Shown here: piece by piece, positions 25,701 to 39,135 of the stretch
How the letters are laid out: every line of letters starts with the position of its first letter
Position numbering within the stretch: the first letter of the stretch is position 1
Assembly (NCBI RefSeq): GCF_050908995.1
Contig: NC_135126.1
Location: 14,260,001-14,324,000, forward strand
Length of the DNA stretch: 64,000 nt
Reading direction: 5' to 3'
Source of the DNA: Andrena cerasifolii
Lineage: Eukaryota > Arthropoda > Insecta > Hymenoptera > Andrenidae
Translations under genes and position numbers: made by a program
The notes under the pieces: model-generated
The model's database searches: none
What the model was told of the DNA's origin: nothing
The model's input: the letters and a program-made list of their open reading frames with translations, nothing else

Positions 25701-28700
25701 TAATTACGCTACTTGTGGATTTTCAAAGTGATTTCTTTATATTAGTTGCAGTCTCAAAAAATTTATGCTTTGATATAATGCAGTTATTGATACTGCAATT
25801 CTAGAAAAGGAATAGAGGAGTTTTGGATTCTTCGAAATCTTGTGAAGCTGTGTAAAAATTTAATTGTATCGTTCCTTCTGCAAAAGCATCGTTAATTTTA
25901 TAAGAAATTTGTAATTAAAAACAAAGTAGGTAGAATTGATTCATGTAGAAAGCACAATATTTTCAAAAAACAATTAAATTAAGTCACTTCGGACTAAATA
26001 GATAATTATAAATATCTGCGTTTGAATTTCAAAAGCGCTATAACACAGAATTTCTCACACATCGAAGCTTACGCTTAGATAAATGAATAAATTGATCTAC
26101 GCAACGATTCGCATTTATTACATTCAAAATACCAAAGTCTCTGCATCCATAAATTATACTCCCCTTTGATAATTATTAACGCGTAGGATGTATTACAAGC
26201 ACAGCTCTGAAAAACTGTTGGCTAAATGGAAAAGCTGATAAACACAAAATGGAGCTCTCTGATTTCCACTATGCGCGTGGCGTATTCGTGCCACCGGTGT
26301 TAATTTACGTTTTCCTGGGAAAATCTACCCTGAAAGGAAGCGATGGAAGCACGCTGTAGCATCAACTAATGTGCAATAAAAGTGGATAATTGAAAGAATA
26401 AAAGGAAGGGAGAGGTTGAAAAAATAAATTTAATTATAATTGTATAAAATTTAATTCACGGCCCTCGATAAACCACGTAATTAATAAGTGTCGGAAATAC
26501 GTACAAGAAAGGAGAAATTACTTTAAGGATAACATTACTGTTATACAAGTAACGGTGTCTCTGAAAAAGATGATCTTCTGAAGGGTGATAATAGGAGAGG
26601 TAAAATGAAGAATAAGAATAAGTGAAATAAAGAATATCCTACCAACATAGTGTTAAAAATATATATTTAATCGGATAAATGTTGTTTTAAGAAACTGTAA
26701 AATTAGTAAATTACTGGTAGCTGTAATATATACTATACTCCGGTGGCGCATTTAGGGAAAAAGGCTGAAGTGGAAAACGTTCCGAGCAGTGGCGGATTTA
26801 ACAGGACGAGTGATGAGCAGTTGCCGCCTGGGCCCCTGCCCAGAAGGCCTTCCCAGGGCCCCATCTCCGAAAAAAAATTATGATTAGGTATATGTATCCA
26901 AACACTATACTTATTTTCTGTACTACTACACTTAGCCAGTTTTTAGTAAACTACCTCTTCATTTTCCCGAAAAAATGGGCCCCTCAGAACTTTTGCCACC
27001 TGGGCCTTTTTTCTTAAACCCGCCACTGGTTCCGAGGGGCCCATTTTTCGGGAAAATGAAGAGGTAGTTTACTAAAAACAGGAAAAAGAATATAAGGTTT
27101 GCATAAAATCATAATTTCTTTGTAAGATGGGGCCCTAGGGGGACCTTCTGGGCAGTGGCCTAGGTGGCGCATCGGTCGTCCATTAAATCCGCCACTGCTG
27201 AACTCATATTTAGTAAAACCCCTTACCTAAACACATTCGAAAACCAGGATAAATTGTGTAATTGTAGTTGCAAATAACAGTGGGACCACAGACACTACAC
27301 ACACAATCTACTTTTTAAAAATAAACAGCTCGAGTCGATTAGCCTGCTTGTTCAAGAGATACTTTCGGCAGAGATTAGATGCTTTTTCATAAACAAAAAT
27401 ATAATTCGAATTTACAAATGCTAATAAATATGATGCAAAAACCTCCATACCTCTATCCCTTTTCGTTTCTTCAAAAAAAAATCACAAAGAACGCCGACAT
27501 TCCGATCGTCTAATCCAGAACCTCTCCTGAAAAAGACACAGAAGTTAAGGACAGCTGACAGGTATCGTGACTGCGTTACTGTGTGCAACGGAATAATCGT
27601 TCCATTAATGAAGTTACAACGCGCATCACGATGTCAAATCCGAGAATGTTGTCTGATTTGCTCGACTAGCACGGTACGACATTCGCAGAATTAATTAATA
27701 TGTGCGTGAGATACATCGACGCGGTACGAATTATTTCAGCGGCACAACCGGAAACAATAATCGCCGCTGTGTATGGGGGACGTGATCGAATCTCTGCAGC
27801 ACACTAGGTGCAAACTTCTAACATTTATCACAATTGTTTGTTTTTATTGTTTTCCTGTGTTTTAAGCAGGATGGCGTTTCAAGCTTATTTTTGCTTATAT
27901 TGCCCAACGAACTATAAGTCCCATTTTTGTTTGTTCCCTCCTCTCTCCTTTGGGTCCCAGCAGCAGCAGCGCACCGGGAGAAAGGTGGTCTCCCATCTTT
28001 CCCCGGTACACCGCCCCGTGATGCTTAACTTCGGTGATCTAACGAGAACCGGTGTTTTCCATCACGGCTACGGCCGCTGGTGACTGCACAATTGTAATCA
28101 AATCTTGAAGATAGTTCCTTAAAAGGCAAAAGTTACTGTCGCTAACACTGTTTAAGTTTTAAAGAATCACGTCCATTCGTGAAAATTCTATTAAAAAAGA
28201 ACCACGATTATGCAGACACCACTCAAATAATCGTTCAGTTGTCTTGATATTATTTAATTGCAGATTCGATTGTTGAAACACTTTATCACTTGGTAAAATA
28301 AATATCTCGCAAAGTGTTGTTTCCACTGTGGAAACGAAACGTTAAATAATTATTCGGATAGAAAATGAGGGTGGAATGGAAATATTGAAATACTGTGAGT
28401 GAATAATTCACAATTGCAAAAATTGTTGGGAGGTTCGATATTGAAACTAAAATGATATTGGAGGGATAGACACAAAGCGGAAATATATAACATAAACTAT
28501 TTGAAAAGATTAGTTTCCGAGAACAGAATCACTGTGCTCACTAATGTGGAAATATGCTATTATTAGCTTGGAAAGACGAAAGAATTGTTACGATTCTAAG
28601 CACTTGGAATGTTGCAGAAGCGCGGCGAGTAAGTGGCATGCATGGTCGTGTTGTGTAAATAGCGGAAAATGATTATATGTACAAAATTAACCGAGAGAAA

Positions 28701-31700
28701 TACCCTTTTTAAGACATTACGACGAAGCACACTTGTTGATGGTCCCAATCGTGCCTTTCCAATTTCTCCATTCCTAGTTAATAAAAATGTATTTGTAATA
28801 TTCAAAATGATTTAACGAAACACTTGGGAAAAATACAGAGAGCGACGAATAACACGATTATATAACTAAAAATAATATTCATGGAAATTCTAAAGTATTT
28901 ACAGTTTAAAAGAGACAAAAGGAATTAGTTATAAAGAAATGCTCGTTTCAGAGCAAATTTTATTATACATCTACTAAATAATCGAAATTTCACCATTGTT
29001 CCCCAAAATAATCGAAACTCTTCTATTGATCTCCAAAATAATCGAAATGCTACTATAGTTCTCGAAACCAATGGAAAATCTACAATACTTCTCGAAAACA
29101 GTGGAAAATCTACAATACTTCTCAAAAACAATGAAAATTCTCCTGTATCCCAGAACTTGATCCACATGTAGCGTATAAATAGCACCGGTTTCCTAAACGA
29201 TCACATTAACGCAGAAAAGTCCGTGTGCCATTCATCGAAAGAAGGAAATGATTAGATTCGCTGAATGTGGGAAATCGCGAAGCCGTATGAGGTAACACGA
29301 GTCCTCAGTCGTGAATTTAATTAACGAGTATGAAAGAGGGAATGTAGCACGTTCGGAACAAACAAGTAGCTTGTTTACGATAGATCGGGAAAAGAACGGA
29401 CATATAGTACTGTAATTTGGTCGGGTTAAATGCCCGCCCCATGCCGAAATTAACTCGTAATCCACGGGACTGTGATCATCGTTTATTACGAATAAAGAGT
29501 TACATCCAGTGACCTTGTTACTGCCCACAGAATGACGATTAACGTTGAGTACTATTACGTACGAGTCGTGTTTAATGCAACCTTTAATAAATCCATATTA
29601 CAGGCAGATTTAGTGGCAACCTTTATATTCATCGAACAAGTAGATTAGATCGGCGACAGACTAAAGGGGGACGCTTGTCGAGGGAGGCGACGAGTTTTAT
29701 AATAAAATAACTAATTAAAGTCATATGAAATATTGCGTAAACATTGTACCTACGTGTGTATTTTTATAAAATATCTGCGATTTAATTGCGAACATTAATT
29801 ATCTACTGTGACGACAGCAATCGTTCAAACGTAATTATTAATTAATTTCATATTAACTATGACGTTATAATGCAATTTCGATACCAATGGTTTTTAACAC
29901 AATTATGAACCTTAGTTTGAAATTGTGAAACTGTAGCAAAATTTCAAATTATGAATTCTAGAAGTATGTGGAAACTGTGGAAGATTTTTTTTTTAATTTA
30001 GGTACCTAAGTTGAATTTTTTGTAAGTTATAAAGCTGTAATACTGAAATGGTATAATTGATTTTTTAATAAACGTTTAGTTGATGGAACTACTATTGGAA
30101 ATTAGAAAAATATGATAAAAATTATTGATGAAAGGCTTTAGCTAGTATGTAATAACGTTTTTCATTGAAATTTTCAGGTGTGTTCTTGATACCATACTTC
30201 ATAATACTTGTAGTATGTGGAGTACCACTGTTGTATATGGAACTTAGTATCGGACAATTCACACGACGAGGACCGATTGGTGCTCTCGGTCAAATTTGTC
30301 CCTTGTTCAAAGGTACACGAAATTTTAATCAAATTCTGTACAAACACTGCGACTCATTAACCATATGAGAAGAGCGATTTACTAATTATGCAAAATATTG
30401 TAGTTTTATAACACGATTGTTACGATAAATTAATGCATGAACTTCTGATCCAAAATTGAAATAATTTAATACTGATTAATTTTTATAATTTTTCATTAAG
30501 CGCTCACATTATTAATAAATTAAAATTATCGAATTGAAACGAAAGTATGTCAGCAAAATACTTCTAAACTTTTGAATTCTCATGTTTTATGAATCTTGAT
30601 CCTCTTTGAAGTTTATACAAAGTTTATTCAGGTTAATCGATATATTTTTTAGGCTTTCCATAATTTTATATTTGTAAAACTTCTTCCATTTCCTGATAAA
30701 TACTTATTTGCATTACTATATTAATATTCAGGTGTAGACGCAAGTGTTCCCAGAATATTTGACCAAATTTTAAAGGAGTATTGCAATAATTAAAAATAGA
30801 AAAGTGTGACACAAACATGAATCCTTGAACAATTCTGTTCTGAGTCAAGGACTCGCATCAAATTGAACCACATTTCTTTTCCCCTACAGTTACTGCTATT
30901 AATGTACCAGAAAAGTATCAAATAGGACAGTCTATCTATGTTCGTTACTTTATATATGCACAAAGTTTTAGAACAATGAACTCACTTTTGTACTATATTA
31001 AATTGTAAATTTGATTGTATAACACATATTTTTCTGACCATTCGCAAAGGACAATTACACGTAATTCCGAAAGTTAATAAATTGTACATTTTTTCAATAC
31101 TTTAGAAAATAGCATTTTTCTACAATAGTATCTACTGCGAATGTACTTTAATTTAACAAATATTATGCACTTCTATAGATATAGTTCCGTAAACTGGGGT
31201 AAGGAGCTTAATATAATCCAGAGAATTATTATATTGTTAATATACACGTAAATTTAAAAAAAAACAATTAATACTCTTGGAGAATCTATTGTCGTAATTG
31301 GAAAATGATAGAAAAATCAAAACAGTGCTAACTGCATTCACAACCTACCTTTTAATGCCTAATACTTCGAGTTTCTATTATTAGAAATTATTTCAAACTA
31401 CTTGCCCATTAAAATTCACTATCTACACCTCGATTATGAATGATCAGGAAATATGAAATATTTCACAGAGATTTCCAAAAAACTTTTCCAGAAACCCTGG
31501 TGCGAACGTGTCATCTAATATCCATTCGAGTTTAAAACATAGAAATACCATTTTTTGCCACATTTTTCTCTAACGATACACTCAGTAGAAGAAACTCATA
31601 ATATTTGGTCAAACGTTTCGGGTGACTGCGTGTACGCCTCCGAACACGAAAATGAATTGATGTTGTTTCTTCAAACAGGGGCTGGCTTGTCGTCGGTAGT

Positions 31701-34700
31701 AATATCGTTTTTGATGTCGACCTATCATAATGTGATAATAGCCTACGCAATATATTATTTCTTTGCGGCGTTCAGAGCGAAACAACCGTGGTCCGACTGC
31801 ACCAACTCGTGGAACACGCTGGGATGCTGGCTACCTACCTACAGTGCCATCGATAATCGAACACGCCCGAACGCTTCCAGAACACCGTCCGAGGAATTCT
31901 TCGAGTAATTCCTTTACACTGCTCCAAATAATTTGAAGATCGTGTACCCCAAAATGTAGTCACGAATTTGTTGGTAGTTAATTATGTTGTAAACGATAAA
32001 CATTAGGATTCATTCGGAGGGTTTCCTTTTATTTTTTTTACGCGTTGCTCACTAGGGAAAGTGTGATGTATGATTGATTTTGTAGGCGCACTAATTAATT
32101 ATTTGGAATTGTTTTAAGTCAACTAGTTAAATTGAAAGTCTCGTTTCAGTCTCGTTTTTTGGATTAATAATTCTCTTGTCACCATGCATTTTTTAACGTT
32201 TCCACGATTCATTAAAAATTGCAACCATGGGTTACGTCGTCACCATGAATAATTATTTAACAATACCAAAACGTGATAGTTAAAAATATTGAAATTTACA
32301 CTCGCTCAGAGTCTAATTTCCTTGGTGCTTCTCGATAACAGAAGAATATCTTCTTCAGAAATATATCTTCTTTCACTATTCCCGGACTCAACTAATTCAA
32401 AGTTTACAATGTCAAACAGTAAAAATGATTAAAACTCTTTCATATAATAAAATAATCTCCCTCCTCCCACCCTCCAAATATACAAAACCATTCAAATAAT
32501 TATCAACAACAGTACATATCTGCCATGATTCAGTACCTCTCTGATACAGCTTTTAATAATTTTAACATCGATTGTGTATATCTGTTTCTTCTCTTAATTT
32601 AGCAACAAGGTACTCCAAATCAGCAAAGGAATCGAAGAGTCAGGAGCATTGAGATGGGAGCTGGTCGCATGCTTGATTACTGCCTGGATTATGGTGTACT
32701 TTTCTGTTTGGAAGTCCATAAAGTCGTCGGCGCAAGTAAGGTACATCACAGCAACCCTGCCGTTCCTTTTGATCGTCGTCTTCCTCACACGGTCCCTCAC
32801 CCTCGAAGGTGCTGACAAGGGTCTACAATTCTTCTTTCACCCTCGTTGGGAGTTACTCCGCGACGCGAAGGTAGGCGAAACTTGTCTCTTTACTTCGTAA
32901 GAGATTTAACGTAGTGTAGGGACACGAAAGCTACTGGCGTCTTTAAAAGTTTATGCAATAATAATTCTTTCAAATTAATCAAGTTTTTCTGAGAGTAGAG
33001 TCATTTTTCTCACAAGGGAAGATCCCGAACACGCAAATTCAAAATATTCTGAAACTTTGTGGATATGTAGAGGATTTCCTCCTGATTACAACGAAATTTT
33101 TCTTTACACCCCAAATTCACTCTAAGGGGGTGAAATTAACCCCTGAAGATTCGGCTATTTTTCGATTTTACTTTGTAATACGCAATCTGTCAGAGATAGA
33201 AAAAAAGTTTCAAGACAAAAATTACTTCTTTTAATTAGATCTGTGAAATCTTAAAAGTTGTATCAATTGTTTAAACAATTGGGAAAAAGTTATAGACAAA
33301 AATATTAATGTTTTCTAAAATTACTGTTCTGATTTCCATAATCGTGCTGCGCTTCCATATCATTTAAAATCAATTAAAAATTTCCAAAACAGAAGGATTG
33401 CCACTTGCAAATCGTTGTACGTATCTACATATTCCGAAAGATTTTTATTCACCTTTCTCGCTGTGCAAAATTATTAAATGTCTCCTTTTAGAATATGACA
33501 GTGCCACCATGTAAAATGGTTCTCTAACTTATTAGAAGACCTTCGTAAGAATTCTAGTCAGGCGTTGCAAAGCAGAATTATCTTATGTTTTTTTTTCACA
33601 CATACTTTTTTTATTTTAACTCTCTCGTTGCATCATTACATGTGTTTAGGTGTGGATCAATGCAGCTGCGCAAATCTTCAATTCCGTGGGCATAGCGTTC
33701 GGTTCGATGATATGCTTCGCTAGTTACAACAAGTTCCACAACACCATCCTGGTGGACAGTGTAGCAGTTTCACTGATAAACGCATTCAGCAGTTTGCTTG
33801 TTGGAATATTTTCGTTCGCGACCATTGGTAACATTGCCCTGGAACAAAATATGTCTGTGGAGGCTGTTCTAACAGATGGTACGTAAAACTTGTAACTCTT
33901 TACTTAGTAACTACAATTTTCAATTCGAGTGCAGTCGAAATGCAGCAGCAATATCTAATAAGGTACTCGTCGTAGTAAGGTACCGTCCCGATGAAGCTAC
34001 AGTTGGACAAAAAACAATTTTCTGCTGGAATCTACTATTATGGATTATCCAATTATCTCGGAACTCGATACGCGGCTCGTTCCCCTCCTTGCCTGTTCCT
34101 CCGAGCCGTAGGAGAGCAACCCCTTCCATAGCCACAGTAAACTCTCGCTATGGGCTCGCGCTCGGGGCTAGCACTGCTAGCGACGCACGCTTAACGAATA
34201 GCGTCGACGATTCCGAGCCGCCGCACAGTAGTTCGAGTATACTATATCTTTAATCTCCAGTGACAACGTTAAAGACAATCCTCTTTCAAACAGATTTTTT
34301 AAAGGCGTCTTTCATATAAGACCTTTTAAACCAAAATATAATAGGACTTGCGACGTTAAGTGTTGGTGAGCATACAGAAGCGGTTTCCTTTGAGCGATTT
34401 AGATTTACAAAAATTAACGGAAAAATTGGTGATGCTGTTAGCCTTAGGTTCAGGTTATAGAGTTCAATCACTATCATTAATGAAGAACGAGGCGCGACAA
34501 AGTATCATACTTTCTCCCTTTCGTAGCAAACGGTAACATCACGACGACTCATTCGGCCCCTCCTCCCTCGCTCGCTCTCAGCTTCTGTCACTCTCGACCG
34601 AATGATTCCCAGGATTGGTGGGGATAGCGACGCGCCGCTTACGCATAGTTCAGATGAGCCTATAGCGAAAGTTTACTGTATTTGGCTTCTACACTCCATA

Positions 34701-34887
34701 CTGACGGCTGACGGGCCACACGGGGCTTTCGCTCATACATAACTGATATTGCTGATAGGGGGAGAACCGGCTGACTGAGAGTGGGTCTCGTGCGGCTGTC
34801 GACGGAAAATAAGTTCCCCAGTCCTGCTGTACATCATAGTATTTGGCTACTCTGTCGCTCTGTCTTCCATTCCTAAACACAAACCTA

Positions 34888-34937
<50 letters not shown>

Positions 34938-37900
34938 CTCTCAGGAAATGTCCTAGACATAATTAATGGTTAAAAAAATAGTTTGTAAGTTATATTAAGA
35001 AAACGAAGAAACGCGGTACCTTTAAGGGCTGATTTCACCCCCTCAGAGTGAATTTCCGCAGAAAAAATTGCTCCTTGCATACTCCAATATGTTCTATATT
35101 CACAAGTTTCATTAAAATTAGAATTTTCTAATTGGGTTGGGAACGCTTCCTTGTTAGATATTTTATGCCTTGTCAGATCGAATTTAGCTTAATATTTAAT
35201 TGTTTTCCACTGTTAAAGTATAATCGGTCTGTGACGTTTCGCAGCCGAGTTTCCAACAGTTCCACTATCCCAAGTTCCCTTAAAACGATTATATCTCCTT
35301 GTAATACAGGTACTAAGTATTTTATTGTATTTTATACTTCCCGCCTGAGTGGTATCAATCAATGTCAGATTAACTTCTCCTGCAATTTTATAGACAAATC
35401 ATAATTTCCGTTCAAGGACCCGGCCTCGTATTCGTCGTTTACCCGCAAGCTCTAGCCAAGATGCCAGTGTCGCAACTGTGGGCAGTGTTATTTTTCTTTA
35501 TGCTAGTCTGCCTTTCTTTGAATAGTCAGGTACGTAGGACACTTAGATCTAGCGCATACTATCGACTTTACGTCGCATAAACGGTTTAGTCAAATCAAGC
35601 ATCATTCACAATTTCAGTATAATATTTTGTCGAGTCGATGAGCAACGAGCAAATATGCGCGTTCTTTTTCACGATATCAATTAAACTGTTCATCGATAGA
35701 AAGTAGATAGTGCATATGTGCTAAGCCTTAAGGGGAGGTTCCGGTCTAGAGCCCATAAAAAATAGGTGATATTTAGGAATTAATTAAAGGAAAACTACTA
35801 TATATAATTTAATGGGACTTTTTGCATTGTATTAAGGATGTCTTAAACTATAGAAATATATTTTTTGTTTTATAATTAATCATTGCAGACGGCACTGCGG
35901 AGTCGTTAAAGTCAAGGCGTAAAAATATTTATTCAAATCGGTGGGACCTGTATCTCCAAAAGTTATTAACCGATTCGACTGAAACTTTTTTTATTTTGAA
36001 GAATATATTTCTAGCTGGTGGAGGGGGCAGAACAAATACAAAAATGACATTTTTTTAGAAAATAACAACACGAAGTTTGAAATCACTTTTTCCCTATATT
36101 TTTCGTAATTTCAACGCCTTTAAAAATTAAAATTTTTCAATTATTGTGTAATTTTGTCTGATTTCCCCCCTAGCCAGAAGTATATTCTTCAAAATAAAAA
36201 TATTTTAGTCGAATCGGATAATAACTTTTGGAGGTACAGGTCCCATCGATTTTGAGAACACTGTTTCGAGAAAAACGCGTTTAAAGTTTTACGCGAGCGC
36301 CGAGTGGCCGGTTGTTACCCATGCATTTGCCATTACTCAAATGCCTATAACTTCGGGAATTTTACGAATTTCAATAAATCCTGTTAAACACGTATTCCGA
36401 AAAGGTCGAATATTCGAGAAATGAAATAAAAAAAAATCGATTTTCAGACCGGAATCTCCCCTTAAGTCCATGGCTGAATTAGGAATAATTCATCTGATAA
36501 CTGTGGAAGACGAATGAACTCGTCATTTGGAAATTCTTCTGTCTTGGGTGATGCATTACTTTTAACGCATTAACGTCGCACTTATTGCGGCCTAAATTAG
36601 TTAATTCGCCTGTAGTCGTTTGTAAATATCCAATTTCAAATAAACTAAAGGTGTTCCGGGTCTAGATATAGCACAGTTAGCAGATCAGTATTTTCTTTAC
36701 ATATTTTTTAATTAACATTGCATTTCGCAACGGTTGCAGTTTGCCATAGTGGAGGTGGTTGTAACGTCGATACAAGACGGCTTTCCAAAGTGGGTGAAGC
36801 GTCATCTCGTGTGCCACGAAATGTTAGTGCTTCTGATATGTGTCATATCCTTTTTATTTGGCCTACCTAATATCTCGCAGGTAAGAAATTCCGTGAGGAA
36901 TTGCGTGCGCTGTTTATCGGGCTTATATCTTGATTAACCTGTTATTCGTGATTTGCAGGGTGGCATTTACTTCTTCCAATTAATAGACCACTACGCGGCC
37001 TCGATATCGATAATGTTTCTGGCTTTCTTCGAAGTGATCGCGATATCTTGGTGTTACGGTGTACGACGATTGTGCAACAACGTGAAAGAGATGACGGGCC
37101 GCGTTCCGTCCATGTACTTCCGATTCTGCTGGCTCTTCGCAGCGCCTCTTCTTATCATGGTAAAGTTAATAGAGTAGCAATCGACAATCAGCTGAGAATC
37201 GAATGAATTGTTCGCAAGTAATGAAATTAATGGCAGATCAATGCATTCTTAATCCCTTCACTTATTCAACTTATGCTTATAAATACGGGGACGTAATTAA
37301 GTTGTAAACGATACCGAAACTACCCTCCCTTCACCCGAAATCCTTCACCACTCATAATATGGTTTATAAAACGCCACTCAAAAGCAGAAACTTATTGTTG
37401 TGCCCACTATACCTCCGACTTTGCACACAAATGTTCCCTGCTGCTCCAAAATACGTGTTATCAAATTTCCATAGACATCCCTCCTCCAAAACTAACATAA
37501 CAAAACTATGTGACACCCAAAAGAAACAGATCGAATTTAACTGTGATCGTAACGATATGCGACTTCGTGCGTATTTCTTGAGTTAATAATATATTCTTCA
37601 GTAAACTCTATCAACCGGTGAATCCTAATTATTTCTTTCTTGCTAATCTACCCATCTTTCCTTCCCATCCTACCCACAAATTCCTTCTGCTCACCCACCC
37701 AGGGACGCGATATCATCTTCAAGAGCTATCGAACAAAGCATTCTGTAAAAGATTCTTGTATTAGTTACATTATTCCACCGCCATAGTACACACCAGCGCG
37801 CAAGTAGATACGGCGACCAATAGACAGACCATCCACTTGTTACATATCCCTGTATCGTATCACGGGCCGCGTTGCACCGTCGCGTATCAAAATCTGATGC

Positions 37901-39090
37901 AAAGATACGCAACAGCATCAGTGATGACAGGGGAAAAAGTCACACACCGTTGCACCGTATCGTGGATGACACGCAACGGCGATACGGTACGAGGATACGT
38001 AACAAGTGAACCCACTTTAACATTAAATACCTCGTAAACTATTAACCGTCTGCCCCTAAAACCATATATCAATAGCTTCGGTACTCCAAGCTCTATCACT
38101 GTGCAAAAGCTCGTTTAAATCTGGGTGGACCACTTGAGAAACTTCCCTTGTGAGTGCACACTTCTCCTTGCCCATCACTATATTGTCGAAAAAGCTTGCG
38201 TTCCACATTTTTTATTTATTTTTACACGAGGACTCAATCCCCTTTCAACTGAACAACCGCCTTAAGGCCTGCGAACAGTACATAGGGTAAGTCCGGGAGA
38301 CGCGGTCGGGCCGGAGAATTGGTCGAAACAGTTGATTCCTGGAGAATTAATTGTTCCGAACCTTAACAGACTTTTGCATATACATGGATGTAAGTAGAGT
38401 CTGAATATAGCGACAGTGGACCAACTCTCCTGCCCGACCGCGTCTCCCGGATTTACCCTATCGGTGTCACGCGTGACGATTGAATAGAGAGCTAAAAACT
38501 AAGTGTTGACCGCACGCCACAGCCCTATAAATCATTCACTATTCCAGGCTGTGTGGGTATTCAGCTTAATTGATTATGAACCACCGAGCTACCGCAACGG
38601 CGACTACAAGTACCCGTGGTGGGCGGAGGCGATCGGCTGGGGGATAGCCTCTCTTTCGCTTATTTGCATTCCCGCTTGTGCTATCTACGAGTTCATCAAG
38701 GCCAACGGGAACACTTGCATGGAGGTAAGATAACAAGGCCCCGCCGTAGGGAACTTGGATCGTGGGGTTGCATGTGCCACGTGTGAGTGGAATGGACGCG
38801 CTAAATGATTTCTTGGGCAATTCAAGAAACGAAAGTCGATTGCTTTAGAGGGAGGCATTATGTGGTGCGAATGGTTTTCTTACGAGGAGTAGGTACAGAG
38901 GAAATTTATGAAGGAGATTTCGAGGGAAATTTCCTCTGATTAAATGGAATTATTCGTTTTTATTTCTATATTTCTGTAGCTGGCAAGAAGGTGAATTTAT
39001 CCATATGTGACGTGTTGATGTTCAAATCACTTCAACAGACAGATTTCAAATTCTATTTATCTTGAGTGTTAGTCGATGGTGAAAGAGAGG

Positions 39091-39135
<45 letters not shown>

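Larger units (their letters stand above)
20614..30177 (+). other. ine intron 2 (9.6 kb)
   Basis: The largest intron of the window, mostly AT-rich. It holds a minisatellite-free hAT-like element (24.2 kb), a repeat shared with 54.9 kb, nested hAT MITEs (26.7-27.2 kb), a 5S rRNA-like sequence (28.0 kb) and a 30-bp minisatellite (29.0 kb). Between these no exon was recognised; the flanking exons already join without a gap in the transporter sequence. Confidence 0.6.

Noticed and set aside
27808..28083. A 91-codon plus-strand frame in ine intron 2
   Set aside because: Its second half is antisense to the 5S-like sequence; it has no ATG start at that position and no protein similarity.
31555..31678. 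Open sequence just upstream of ine exon 4, in the same open frame
   Set aside because: The AG at 31,677-31,678 joins exon 3 to GAGLSSVV exactly where SLC6 proteins continue; the upstream residues do not fit the family.
34286..34477. Short minus-strand frame near 34.4 kb
   Set aside because: It lies within the 544-bp CAGTAAAC-ended MITE and has no recognisable content.
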